Notes under the pieces: generated by a model
What the model saw: the letters and a program-made list of their open reading frames with translations, nothing else
The model's database searches: none
Told to the model about the DNA's origin: nothing
NCBI GenBank assembly: GCA_012295275.1
Contig: CM022678.1
Location: 556,894-620,893 of the forward strand
Direction: 5' to 3'
Source: Chrysomallon squamiferum
Lineage: Eukaryota > Mollusca > Gastropoda > Neomphalida > Peltospiridae
DNA length: 64,000 nt
Shown here: positions 36,600 to 49,830 of the stretch, in pieces
How the letters are laid out: each line of letters opens with the position of its first letter
Numbering within the stretch: position 1 is the stretch's first letter
Translations under genes and position numbers: made by a program

Positions 36600-37235
36600 A
36601 ACTAATTGTTGAAGAAAATACTCTTTTTTAAATTATTATTACTGAGTTATTTACCTTATATTATCTTGTTTCTGTAAGTCCTTGTTCCTTCTCTCTGCAT
36701 TCTAAATAGTTACATCCAGTAAAGATGATAAAGTAATGTGCATGTCTGATACAAATAATTTTATTACACTAGTTAATTCAGACCTAACACGACTATACTT
36801 AATGAGTATAGTAGCGACTTTGATTTTATATATATATATGACGTTGTCAAAACAATCTTCTTAATACATATTTCTAATATAATTTATAACATAAAACTAG
36901 CTAATATACTCATAAATATATATATATATATATATTTGTTTGTCTGTTTACGGTCTTTACATATCAGATTTATCGTCGGAAGATAAGAATACTGAAAGTC
37001 AGCAAGGGATTAGATATTTGACCTCAGCAATAAAACTGGTTGCTGCCTTTAGATGTCTGATTTAGCCTCCAAAGATAAGAATGCTGAACTGCACTGAATC
37101 ATTCGATATGCTAAGACAATAACCAGTTTATCCTTTGTTTGTGCAATCCTGAATATCGCCAAAAAATAAAACGAAAATAAATTGTCGCTGTAAATGAAGA
37201 ACAATGTAGTTTTTAAGTAACTTCAGTCTATAGCT
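36600..37235 (+). repeat. Repeat paired with 41820-42400 (module X plus following sequence)
   Basis: Shared blocks: ttcttctctctgc(a/g)ttcta, then ccagt, catgtctgat, ttaattcag, gaccT-type text, gcaatcctgaat/gcaatcctaaat and gtagttttta. In the second copy this leads directly into the 5' flank of gene copy B. Confidence 0.5.
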
Positions 37236-37355
37236 TTCTTAAATGAAAACAATTTTTTACTTCTTTTTTTTTTTTTTAGACTTTGAACAAATAACTGAAC
37301 AATATATATGTGTTTATATATGCACGTATTTGTTCGTGTTTGTGTGTGTGTCTGT

Positions 37356-37722
37356 ACCCGATATAAACGGATCGCTAAGAACGATCTACCCAGTGATCAC
37401 GAGAAAGTCTAGTATTACTCACATGATGTTAAAGTTGTTTATAGATAACTGTAATTTGACGAAAGGAGAAAAAAGAAGTAAAGAAAGAAACAGAAACAAC
37501 TTGCATTTACCTGTCACTGATAGATAAGATAATAGAAATATATTATTTATTTTTTTATTTATTTATTTATTATTATTATTGTTTACTAACTTTCAAGATT
37601 AACATGAGATATCTGGATGCTAGTGAAGTGAGCTTTATTCATATATTGAAACAGAACAAAAAAAACAGGACAAAAAAAAAAAAAAACACCATAAAAAATA
37701 GAAAAATAATGTAAAATGAAGA

Positions 37723-37757
<35 letters not shown>

Positions 37758-38190
37758 ATGTGAAACGTATAATTGAATGAAAGAACAGAAAACAAATTAT
37801 GTTTACGAGTTAGTGTACTCAAGAAGGCTGAATGAAGGTTGAACGTTGTGTGACTGAGAAATCAAATTGAATAATTAAACACAAAAATGTCTGCCCTAAA
37901 TTCTCAACACTGAAACAGAGTAGTCTTCCTTGCTGGATGTACAACATAAATCTCAATAACAATAATAACTCTGTGTGTGTGTGTGTGTGTGTGCGTGTGT
38001 GTGTGCATGTGTGTGTGTATGTGTGTGTGTGTTATTTTAAGCTATATATCAGCTTGTTATAAGAAAATGTTACATAGCTCGCACTTGTATATGGCTCATA
38101 TCTTTCTGAGCAAGTATACAAACCAGTTTGAGAAGCGTGTTATACTTAGAACTGATGTAAAAAGTGTTTCTATTGCAATGAAAGCCACCA
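37356..38190 (+). repeat. Dispersed modules P and Q, third copy
   Basis: P 37356-37480 and Q 37880-38170 (tgtctgccctaa, gagtagtcttcc, then the (GT)n tract 37974-38031, tctgagcaagtatacaaaccag). Module R is missing here; the next segment is unrelated. Confidence 0.55.
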
Positions 38191-38319
38191 GACAGACACC
38201 ATATTTAGTTTTTTTATATTTTTTTGTAACGCATTTTTAAATAAGAAAAATGTATGCATAAATGACAAATATTGTATAAAAATTAAATAAAAGAGAATGT
38301 AAAGAAACAAATTGGTTTT

Positions 38320-38790
38320 GTAAAGTGTGCAGGGTTAGAGGTTCTCCATTTTTTCATGGACAGAGTCCGCAGCTTAGAACTTATTTTAACGCCTTTGTCT
38401 GGAGTTACAGCCTTTATCGAATCTTACTGGTGCAGTATGCTACATATTGTAGAATTACTACGCTCGTACTGCCTAGCGAAATTGACTACACGCACACGTG
38501 GTTCATGTTCTTCTGATTTCATGCTTTAATTCAATGAACATCATCCGCTTCTTCTTCTTACACTGTCCTGTGCTCTCACTTTCTTAAGATCAATGGAAAT
38601 TTGTCAAAATACTGCAGAAAGCGCGAGCACAGCACAACAGAGATGCTTCCTACGTGAAGCAAACGAGTGAGACGCGGGATGCTGTGCGGACGTTGTGTTT
38701 GTTCGTTGCGCCAACTAGCGATGGCGTATCTGAAGTTCGCCCGTAGCTCGGATTTAAACTCACAACTTCAAGCAATAACTCGAGGTACTA
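38320..38790 (+). other. GC-richer island with a possible first coding exon at 38721-38784
   Basis: CpG-containing sequence (for example gcgcgagcacagc, gacgcgggatgctgtgcgg) stands out from the AT-rich surroundings and is not matched by the repeat modules. At 38721 an ATG in good context (gcgATGG) starts 21 codons, beginning MAYLKFARSSDLNSQLQA and ending at a cgag/gtacta donor in phase 1. No partner exon or protein family can be recognised. It may be a promoter with first exon, or part of an unclassified mobile element. Confidence 0.25.
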
Positions 38791-38836
38791 CTTTATTCAT
38801 TTTTTTATTTATGTTTTAATTATTTTTATTTTTATT

Positions 38837-38875
<39 letters not shown>

Positions 38876-39199
38876 TTGTTGTTTTTCTTGTTTTCTTGTT
38901 TGTTTGTTTGTTGATTGTTTTTGTTTTTTCTTGTTTTTATTGTTGTCCTTTTCTTCTTCTTCTTCTTCTTCTTCTTCTTCTAGATGTATTTTAATGTGGA
39001 ATTTTATCTCATTAAATATCTCGACTTTATTAAATGAAAATTTAATTTTTATAAATTAAATCAACGGATAAATACTACGATACAAATATCTTTTGTAAAA
39101 GTTTGGGATAAGAGATCATTTTCACGTGCTCTAACAGATAAAATAAAATATTATTTCTGTGTTCAGAAAGTGTAATAAAATTTATTTCATTATTTATTA

Positions 39200-39253
<54 letters not shown>

Positions 39254-39329
39254 AACGAATATTATTTATAATATTCAGAAGCCATTAATTTCATGTTTCA
39301 TCCCAGTATCTACATTTTGAAATTTATTA

Positions 39330-39825
39330 GCCGGAGCTTGCCCTCGGACACACGTATAAACTTGGTACTGGCGTCCGCACTGTGCAGCTGCTCGCAAGGC
39401 CTGAATCAGTTGAAAATTGCGTTTTTTCCCCTAGCTCAGCACAGATACACTTTTGTTATGTAACATTTTCTTATAACAAGTTGATATATAGCTTAAAATA
39501 ACACACACACACATACACACATACACATGCACACACACACGCACACACACGCTCACACAGTTATTATTGTTATTGAGGTTTATGTAATCTATACCACAAT
39601 AACGAGTAACATTTCCCTTTTCCAGTGTGAACTGTTTGTTTTGTTCGGATTAAAGTGGGTGGTTTTTAATGATTAGAAATGAACTTTGACATCGATTTCT
39701 GTTCTCACTAAACAAGTGGATGGGAATGTGTTCTGAAGGAAAGTACAAGAGATCACCTTAAAAACAATAGAACGAAGCATTGCATAAATAGCAAAGACTA
39801 TTAACAATTTATTTATTTATTTATA

Positions 39826-39856
<31 letters not shown>

Positions 39857-40145
39857 TATTTATTTATTTTTTTATTTTTTATTTTTTTTCTTTCGTTTTG
39901 TTGTCCTACTCTTGTTCAAATATACTGATAATTTTTGTTCGAGTAAGCTAATGTTAGTGATTTCAAGGGATGTAAATATTAATCGCCATGTTGAGGATTT
40001 TAACCAGTTAATATTTGTTCTCAGCTTATATTTCAGTTCAGTCTGTAAATAATTACACACATTTTCATCAATATGATGATGATGATGATGATGATAATGA
40101 TGATGATGATGATGATGATGATGATAATAATAATAAGAAGAAGAA
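39330..40145 (+). repeat. Module Y, longest copy, ending in (GAT)n
   Basis: Matches 22780-22980 at its left and 28690-28985 at its right end. A (GAT)n/(AAT)n/(AAG)n microsatellite follows at 40074-40147. No gene seen. Confidence 0.5.
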
Positions 40146-40829
40146 GAAAGCTGAAGGAAATGAAAAGCTTTTTGCTGAGATGTGATAAATTGGCACATGT
40201 TGAAAGTTAGCAGATGTTAACATCAAATGGTTGCATGCGGAAACAGAATAATCCTCAAGAACTTCATAATTCGCTTGAGAAGAAGAAACTGAAATGTACT
40301 TTTATATTGCTCTGTCAGAATATGTCAGCGAAGTGTTCTGTGTTTTATCCTGCATGTGAGCTGAACTCAGTCATTTCACCCCACCCCAAGTCACCTACAT
40401 CTTTGTGTTTTGAAGTGTACATTGTCAGCTCTTTACGTGGGTATTTCCATTCTGAACGCAATGCTGAATTATAATTAGGCATTTTATTGTATTTTAAAGT
40501 ATTGACTCTTTAAAAGACGTCCAATTTCTGGGCCAGTTTAGGTGATCTGCTATCTCAGATTTAAGCAACGAATGAAACCAGAAAAAAAATAAAGAAAAAA
40601 TTAAAAAATTAAATTAAATTAAATTAAATTAAATTAAATTAAATAAATAAATAAACAATATCTGTATATTAAATGATTACAATATCTACAATTTCACGCT
40701 TCTGTGTATAAACTTGAGGCATATATCAAGATTTGTTTTAAAACGGTGAGTATTGTTAAATACTTTTTTTTTAAATTTTACTGAAAAATTAGAGAACATC
40801 ATCAACCATAATTGTTGTGTGAATAAAGA

Positions 40830-41830
40830 GACAGGGTTCGTACGTGTTTTCGAGAGACTTGGAAAGTTTTGGAAATTCCTCACGGTATTTTCCAGGACCT
40901 GAAACGTTTTGGAAAATCAGGTTTTGTTACCTTAGCTATGGAAAAGTTATGGAAATTATGTCCTTGCCGTAAATTAAATGTATGAAAAACTGGTTTCTTT
41001 CACCAGTATTTAGCCCCGATCCAGCGCCCCGTTTACGCCTATATAATGAGGTGCCGTTATAGCCTAGTCAAAGAAAATGGTTCCGATTTGGTAGTGGTCC
41101 CGTTTTAACCTGATCCGGAAAAATTAACTCAGGCTATCTGCGCTTGCGCAGAAAATGCGTATTGCTAAAAACTAGTATTTCGTTGTCGGTATTCCATTTT
41201 TTTAAATCTGTTAATTATCAACAGTAGGTTATACTTGTTGCAAACTTCCGTCAGTCTGGCAGAGTTGACTTCTTGTGAAAGCGCTAAGTTGTTAGTGTAA
41301 TTGATTACAACCCTGATACGTGTATATCGTTCCATTGTGTACTTTTCGTATCAGCGACAATCAGCTGTTCAACCAGTTCAGGTTTCTAAATGCAGTAGCA
41401 CATGCTACTTACAGAAGCGGTTTATACAATATTTGAAACTGAAAATCATGTATAAACCGCCCCCTCCGATATTTTTCATTTTACGGGTAGGGTTTAGAGC
41501 GATGAATAGAGATGGAAACGTCTTAATGTACTCAGTGTTTTGATATTATTGGGGAAAAAATCTCAGCCTGATGGTGAGCGCCACAAGAAACGTGTGACAA
41601 GTCTGCATTTGACATGATCCCTCGTTGGCGGCTGCCTGGACAATTGGCAACAAGTAAAATTGCAGATACATTAACTTTTTCAAATAATATTTGGCTTTCT
41701 TCTGCAGAGTTTATGGGCTGTTTGAAAGAATTCATCCTTTTCTTTCTTGTAAAACATACAGCAGTTCTGTGTACAGACCTTTGGTTGGTTTTAACTGCTA
41801 TTGTGAAAGTGAAGAAAATAATTAACTAAT
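40830..41830. other. Unassigned GC-richer segment, possible mobile-element remnant
   Basis: Begins cagggttcgtacg followed by ttggaaagttttggaaatt-type text, which resembles the termini of hAT-like elements. An inverted aaccctg lies at 41310-41316, but no convincing target duplication is seen. The following 500 bp, with short open stretches at 41301-41543 and 41614-41829, shows no domain I recognise. Confidence 0.25.
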
Positions 41831-41869
41831 TATTAAAGAACACGCTCCATTCATTAAATTATTATTCTA

Positions 41870-43500
41870 GAGTTATTTCCCTTAAAGTTTTTGTTTCTGT
41901 TGTCCTTGTTTCTTCTCTCTGCGTTCTATATGTACGTGCATGGAACTTTGAATATAAACACATGTATCCAGTGTCCATTCAAGTCTGACATAAATAAGTT
42001 TTAAACCTGTCATTTTAGTTGAACCACAGCAGTAAACTTAATTAGTGAAATAGAAAGATCTTATAAGTTGTCACTGTTCATATGTATATATGACACACAC
42101 ATATACAGACATAAACAGACACATATATACATATATATACACGTACACACACACAGACACATACACATACACACACAAACATACATACATAGGGAATAAC
42201 TGGTTACTTATATAATATGTCTGCAAAGGTAAGAATACCAAATTACAATAAGGCTTTCAACATTCGACCTGAGCATGATAAAACTGTTAAGACAGTAACC
42301 ATTTGTTTCTTTTTATGTGCAATCCTAAATAAAATAAAAATTGGATTGTCATATAAATCAAAACAAGGTAGTTTTTAGATAACTATTCTTTGTTATTATT
42401 ATTCTTTTAAATGAAAACTGTTTTCAAAATGGTATTTTAAGACCTGAACCAGCAGTTAAATATTAAAGAAGTAACTGCGAACTCCATACATCTTTGTGTA
42501 TGTGTGTCTGTAAATACTTAATTTGTCAAAGTAAACACATAATCATCATGAACAGATATATTTTTTGTCAGTAATTAAAAATAAATTCATCTAGTCACGA
42601 TATCTAGCCTCTATGTACTGTCAAATCTGTTTATATTGCTGATGTTATTGTTAATTACTACATACTAAAAACCTCAATACTAGACCCAAAATACCGTAAT
42701 GCTTACCTGCTGAGAAGTCCTAGCGATAAGTAATACTATATTGAATTATACAAAATATTTTTTTGGTTTGTTTGTTGTTGGTGTTGTTGGTTCTTTTTTT
42801 TTTCTTTTTTTTTTCTTTTTTTTAATGATTTATAATCTAGTATTAACAAATGAATTAATAATAACAACATTACTTATAGTAACAATAATAGTTTTAGTCA
42901 CACACATGTCATTTACCTTCTAAGTCTTAGACAAATTGTAATCCTACATATATGCACATACAATAGATGACCCATAATAAAACAGTACACAGAAGCACAT
43001 TGCCTTTCTCTATAGTTATTTTGATTTTCTCCCTATCTAGTTCATTTTATTTTCTTGATATCTAGCAATTTCTATTTTCTTCATATCTATGTATTTGGAT
43101 TTTCTCAGTACAGAAGAGCTTTTGGAGAAAAAAAATCAAAAATAAAATAACGATGTAGTAACTTTGACACATTTCCTTTTTATTAACTGAAATTCTGTGC
43201 AGGAAAAGGTCAAATAATTCATCATAGAAACTAAACACACCAACAATTTTGATATGGAAAGACTTCCAAGACTGTTTGAGAAAAGAAAATGTTTATTGTA
43301 TATTTTATGTACTTTATTTTATTTTCTAAATGAAAATTGATACATGTATTAATAATACATAAAATTGGAAAACATCTATTTTGTTTTGTTCTGTTGACAG
43401 GACAGAAGAGTTGTATGTCAGTGACAGAAAACTGGGTTAACATACAGCAGCTAAATTCTAAAGATGGGTTGAACTGATCTGAAACAATTCAAGTAAGTAA
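41870..43500 (+). other. Distal 5' flank of gene copy B
   Basis: 42320-43120 matches 11410-12330 in front of the third relic. 43030-43490 matches 62640-63250 at the window end (ttattaactgaaatt, then tctgttgac-ggacag). These shared flanks define the left side of the repeated gene unit. No gene seen. Confidence 0.55.
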
Positions 43501-44246
43501 ATCTTTTATTTGTTTAAATTACATTTACACACAAGCAGAAGCAGAAACAGACAGATAAACACACATACATGTACACATTTCAAATTCAAGTGTAATTAAA
43601 GTGATTGTCAGTAAAATAGTAAAATTTAGTATTATAAGCGTACAATGTACAGTACAAGACTGATAAAACTTCAGTTGCCAAAACTAGTCACAAGCTGGGT
43701 CCAGGTTTTATTGAAAAAATAAATCAATCTTGTTATAGTAATGTTACTTATAATATTTTCTTTAAAATTTCTAACCTTTAGCAGTTTTCAGACTTTACAT
43801 AAAATATCTTATAAGATTTGGAATGAAGAATTTAGCAGATTATTGAAAACTGAAGTCTGCAAAGTATCAAAGTATGTTTATACAAGCAGAGAAATAGAGA
43901 AAAATTATCGTCTAATATTTATTTGACAGTCTTGTTAATCTGTTTTGAAATATTACCCACGTTCATACTGATTTATTCCAAAACTTAAAACTTTAAAAAG
44001 TTCTTATGGTACTAAAGAAGTAAATATATTACTATATAATTAAATTTAATACAAAGAAATATGATAATCTACCAAAAAATGATAACACTGGAAACTGACA
44101 ATATAATATCCACCTGGAATTTTTTTTAGCATTCTGGTACAATAAGATTTTTTTTTTTTTATCACAATATTGTCACATAATTTTATTCCTATTTAACACT
44201 AATAACATATCATTCCATTGTATGGACCATAGACTTCATAAAATAG

Positions 44247-46138
44247 TTTAAGGAAATTGTTTTAGAGAGAAAATGTCACATTCAGTCTCTAGATTACATC
44301 TGTAGTTAAAGGGTTCAATGACGAATACACATTCAACTGCCTCCAGCATCCAACTCATCTCTCCAGTTAAATGTTGGATTGTCAGATGGTCAGCTACTGT
44401 CATTTCCTGTGATGAGCTGATTCCACTTTCATTGTGTATATAAAATGTTCACTTATGTGCTCAAGTGGATACAAAACTGGACTCCTGACTGGCCTATAGG
44501 AATGATCTGTTGAATGTATTCTTGTCTGTGATCTTTGTGTTTTGGATGTCCACCACTGTGCCAAGTTCACACTGAATGATTTAGCTGTGGTAGACAGTGG
44601 GGTTAAAAATCTATATGTAATATGTGAGTGTACTGCAGTTTCAGAAAATAACATGGAAACCTGATACACAGACCTGTCATAGTGAAATCAGGTGTAACTG
44701 TCATTCAGAAACATGGAACATCATTCTGTTGTCAACAATCACAAAGTTGTAATTACTTGTCACATCGTGTCACTCATTATCTCAGTGCTATCCTTTTCTC
44801 CACTTGTATATTTGTGACATTTCCATTTAGTGAATTATATAATATTCACAACACCCTTATTTTGTTGTGACCATTTAAAGCAGAATGTCTCCAACATTTT
44901 ATGTTAGTATATTATTATATTACAATAATATTTAATTAGCCATCGTGTATAATCATGTATGTAATTAATATTTTTACAGTTCTTAACTGTTTACCTAATT
45001 AATATCAGAAAATTAGGATAAATACACAACATCTAAATAGCAGGGTATATGCAGACAACCATGGGCTGTTTAGAAACAGTGTTATATAATTAGGGGAAGT
45101 TCCGTTATTTTATAAAATAAGAAACACTGGGATTTACAAACTCAAAATTGGCATTTAGTTCCAAAGTAAATTCAGAAAGGCTATCTACAGAGCTGTTTAC
45201 TGAATGCCTGCATAATGTCTATAAATATTCGACGAGCGTTTTAAACGAGATATTTTGATCGGTGCGCTTTCTTGAGACACATTGTCTGGGGGCCGTCTGC
45301 TCAAGACAAAGGATCACTCAGACAATGCTAATTACGGTTTAAATGTTTTCTGTATGTAACATACATGCTGATTGATTGAAGATAGCTAAATATATTACTG
45401 TTGGATATTTTATTGTGATATTATGCAGTACGCACTTGCGCTTAAAAACTAAGTAACAAACTAAGATAACTTATTTTAATAACTAAAAAATTAGTTAAAA
45501 AGTTAAAGTAACTAACTGGGCTACTTCCTTTTATATTGCATTGTTCGAATAGTACGATTAAATTATATGTAACCATTGATGCTTTATTTATGTGAAATAT
45601 ATATAATAATTACCTATATTCAATTCTTGTTTGTGTTATTGTTCTCTAGTGGATACAGAATAGTCATTTAGTAGTTTAAGCTGTCTCAGATAATCAACAC
45701 CTTGTCACGTGACGCTATTATAGTCTGCTACCCTTTAGACGGGACGAGCCAAATTTTAGGTATCAGTACCACCCAGTCTAGTCATAGTGAAAATATCTTA
45801 GTATAACTGTTGTGATAATTATTGACGTAATTTAGTACTGTAGTTTAAAAGAATCCTGTAAATGTTTTGTGATAATTACTGGAGTTAATTATTACAAAAT
45901 ATTTTAAATGAACTGACTGTAATATGATGTAAGAGTAATTAATTGCAACAATATTAAATTTTGACATTAGCACTGATGTGATAATTATGTTTTCATGACT
46001 ATTTTTATATAACAGTCTAACACAAAATAATTATTTAGTAAATAAGGACGTGTATTAAAAAATTCTTATTTCATTATTTTAAAATACTTTCAGGAATATA
46101 TTTAGTGAACAAAAGTTGAGAATGCAGTATGAGCTGTT
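44247..46138 (+). other. Proximal 5' flank of copy B, with an insertion at about 45060-45790
   Basis: 44247-44830 and 45810-46138 align with 1-650 and 840-1130 of copy A. The roughly 700 bp between (starting near gcagggtatatgcag, ending near ccacccagtctagtcatag) has no counterpart in copy A and is probably a later insertion; no inverted repeats or coding frame were found. Directly upstream of exon 1, a stretch of about 300 bp present in copy A (including its acceptor and start codon) is missing. Confidence 0.55.
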
Positions 46139-46356
46139 TCGTCCACAGACAACATCACAACTGTTCGTTCCTTGGACACCATCACAGCTGTGTCATCCAC
46201 ATACAATATTACAACTGTTTCTTCTGTAGCGACTGACAAATGGTTCTTTCTTAGACAAAATGTCAAGTGTTTGTCCCTCTGACATCACATCTCAGTCTTC
46301 ATGTGACATTACAAATACAGGATGTCATGTACAACAACCTGAGTCAAGCAGTCACT
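46139..46356 (+). CDS. Copy B exon 1, eroded; usable start at 46260
   Basis: Homologous to copy A exon 1 (cgtccacagac, then catcacagctgtg). The upstream part has no in-frame ATG, is preceded in frame by TGA, and carries a frameshift near 46230. From ATG 46260 the frame is open for 32 codons plus one base and enters exon 2 in phase 1, starting MSSVCPSDITSQ. Thus a shortened N-terminus without the TAV repeats is still possible. The donor is t/gtaaca, weaker than in copy A. Confidence 0.4.
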
Positions 46357-46934
46357 GTAACACACACAATATTTCTATATACTGTTTAATGTTTTGATAT
46401 TATAAACATTCAAAATTATTTTTACTTTTGTAATCATAGAATATTTCAATATATTGTTTACTTTATTGATGGTAAATTCTAAACTGACAAATGTACTATT
46501 TACATTTAGAACAATACAGTGTTTCAGTATATTGTTTAGTTCTGTCTTAGCCATTATAAAAAAGACACCTTTTAAATTTATATTCATAATAATTAGCAGT
46601 TTAAAGTCTTTATGGCCTTTTTGTTTCACAGATTAAAACAGTAATGCAAACTACACACTAGACACTGTCTGATTACTTTATCATGAGCATTATAATAATT
46701 CTTGTTTTTCTATGTATTTTAGTACTGTAAAATAATATGTATTTCATAGCACCTACACATAATCAGTTAAAAACATTTTTGACATATACTGTTATATTTC
46801 ATAATACTTTGTAACAAACAACAGATTCTATTAACAGTGAATGTTGTCCTTACAGATATAAACATTTTTTTTTGTTTTTTGTTTTTTGCTTGTGAGTTGC
46901 AAATTTAAAAACAATTATTTACTCTGTTTCACAG

Positions 46935-47003
46935 ATACTCGAATAAGGCAACATGAGCAACAGACAGCAAATGTTCAAGCGGGAGACAATAACACTATAA
47001 TTA
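46935..47003 (+). CDS. Copy B exon 2: RHIM-like motif exon
   Basis: A 69-nt exon between tttcacag and a/gtaaga, phase 1-1 like its paralogue at 1917-2000 but 15 nt shorter. It encodes TANVQAGDNNTII. V-Q-x-G-D-N-N fits the RHIM core [VI]-Q-[VILC]-G-x-x-N better than copy A does, except that the third, normally bulky hydrophobic position is Ala. The last motif position is Ile. Functional consequence is unknown; Ala at that site would be expected to weaken amyloid assembly. Confidence 0.5.
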
Positions 47004-49830
47004 GTAAGATCAAAACTAAAATTTCTTACGTATTTGTTTTCTCTACATTTTTAATTGATAACAGAATACACATGTGACATACTCTGGCTAAAGGAGACAC
47101 GTCCAAATTCCGAGATATGAATATATTTTGCATGTATGTGCAATATCCTTTCCAATACATCATGTATATATCTTGGAAATTGACTAAGTTGTAGCAGTTT
47201 CTAATACTGATTCACCAAGTCATCACAACATAGCTACATAAATAAAACACTGACTAAACTTCTTGAATACAATGCCCACTTGTCATATGTGACCTATCTC
47301 AACCAGTAATCACTACATTATCTAAAGATTCTGTGATCTGCTATTCTCTGCTGTTAGGATTATTTTCACCTTTGTTTCCAGTCACTGCTTCTAAAATCGT
47401 CATTTTCATTATCTGTTTGTGTGAATATGCATGTTTTAGCATTTTTAATGGTAATTTTTTAATTTTGTTAAATTAATTTTTTTATTATTATTATTATTTT
47501 TTTTTTTATCTTATCTCTATTGTTCTAAAAACAAGGGCTGGAAATCAAGGCATTTTGTCTTTTTTGTTATGTTCCCTTTACTTCGGTTTTTAACTGAATA
47601 TATCGAAAATTACTAATTATTCCTTTCAAATTATCAAAGCAACATTAATAATTCAAAACACTGTCCTGCTTTTAGCTATGAATTTAAATAAATTACCTTT
47701 TTTTTTTAAATTATATAACTATATTAATTATTTCCAGTCATAATCCTTAGTTTGTATGTATTATTTCTAATTTATAAAATAAAATACATATTTTTAAAAA
47801 AAGGTACGGAAAAGAAAATGATTATGCAAATATTTTTCGGATAACCCACTAATGGCTTAAATAGAATTTACACACTCACAGATACACAGACAGATAATAA
47901 CATATAAACAAATACACACACAGACATTCACACATACAAACACGTTCAGGCATAGCATAAGTTCTGACTGAGAGTTTCTTCTTAAACTGTTAATATAACA
48001 ACATGAATTAAACATGACTTTATGCCTGTCATTATTATCACCTGTAAATATTAAATATACTGCAAGGTATAGGTAATAACAACAACAACAGCAGTAACAA
48101 TAACAATAACAACAGCAACAATAAACAACGGGGCGTCTAACGCAGGCGCAAGCGACCTGTAATTAACAACGTTGTCACGTAACCAAATTAGAATCCTCTA
48201 ACGGCCGTAACACTCTTCCCCAAAAATAACACTAACATACAGACCTCCCTGTATCGGGTAGTCAGATGCCCAATTTTGCTCGGCTCTAAGGGTATTCAGG
48301 GAACAAGGCTATATATGTATTTATATTTACTGTTAATCCATTAGAAACACAAAAACACAAGTTTAGATTTAAAGAATATTTGTATTATATTATCTAACAA
48401 TAGTTATTTACCGAGTAAGCTTACAAAGCTTCCACTGCCAATTACAAACAGTTTTACGCCACAAAATCACTCTCACCACATGCGTGAACATGTGGGGGAT
48501 ATTAAAGATGTTTAAACTAGCACATCCCAATATGTATTAGAATATGCAAGTACATCAAAATAACATACTGCTTAGCAGGACGTTCACATGACAATAGTTA
48601 ATAATAATACTAATGTAGTATCAGTGCTTACAATTACTGATGGTCGGTGTTGACCTCAGATTCCCAGCTATTCTCACCCACTGTTTCAGTTTACTTTGAT
48701 CAGTCTGATCTCAGAATACCAGCTGTTCTCCAAAATAATGGTTATACTATTTCAATACATAAACATATACATTTTATTATTTAGGAAAGACCACATAGGT
48801 CGTCTTTTAACATTCCTTCCCCATAGTGGTTCCGAGATTGGTTTGAATTTCAGCAGACAAGCAGACGCTAGTGGGTTCCCCAAAACAACATTTCACAAAG
48901 CTTATATATTTTTTAAGGAAATATAACATCCATTACGTATTAAAGAGGAGACTGGCGTCTTCATGTCATTTAGCTTATGTAATTCTTAAGCGTTACATAT
49001 TAGAAAGGAGACTGGTTGTCTCTGTCACACCAACAGTAACAATAAACAAGAACATTAGTGATAAGAAACAACAGCAGTATTTATGAAAATAGTAGGAGTA
49101 ATTATATAAAGTAAATAACAAAGATGGTGTCAGGGCATTTAACCACTGGATATATCCCCCGTGACAGTCCCCCCCCCGTCTACCTGTTTTATCTGTCAAA
49201 TATCATGGCTTATAGTCTGAGTCATTAATAAGGTTTTTTATGGGGCCAAACATTGCTTAAATTTGGGAATAATGAAAAAGGATAAATTATTCTTGGTTTT
49301 GTTTGTTTAACAACAAATTTAACTGGTTAAACCTCATGTTGTTCCAAAGTTCATGTCAACAAACTACAATCATTATCCAAATATCTGGCTGTTTCTGGAT
49401 GTCCTGAAAAAAGAACAATCCCTCAATACTGTAACACTGCACCAGATACTGTTGTGTCTACACAGACATCACCCAGCGGCTTCAGACTGTCGTCACAGAC
49501 TACGGCAACAGAGACTGCCAGGACGTGCGACGTGTTGCTGCACACAATCTCCACATGTAAAATGTTTCAAATAAACAATTTGTGTCATATACAATTATCT
49601 TTTTATCTCAAGATAATCTGTGCAAGAGATCAGTTACGCTTGGCATGGTAGGCAGGGGGAATTGTCACGGGGGAAATGACCTATAATTAACAAAGATCTA
49701 ATAATAATAAATTACATGATTACTGTTTCACGAATAAAGTACAGATTAATTGTACAGATCACTTTAATTATTCTCTTTTACTCAACATCAATAATACAAA
49801 GTTAATTGTTTTATTTTTATATTATTTCAG
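47004..49830 (+). other. Intron 2 of copy B, with two insertions absent from copy A
   Basis: Ends gtaaga...tttcag. 47040-47460 aligns with 2040-2700 of copy A. Two blocks have no counterpart in the copy A intron: about 48129-49029, bounded on both sides by aacaataaacaa-type sequence, and about 49128-49690, which contains the inverted pair tcccccgtgaca (49155-49166) and tgtcacggggga (49663-49674). Both are probably mobile DNA; no transposase or reverse-transcriptase frame is visible. Confidence 0.5.

Noticed and set aside
40830-41316. Possible hAT-like element with cagggtt...aaccctg ends
   Set aside because: Only 7 bp of inverted terminus match and no target duplication is visible; kept as an unassigned segment.
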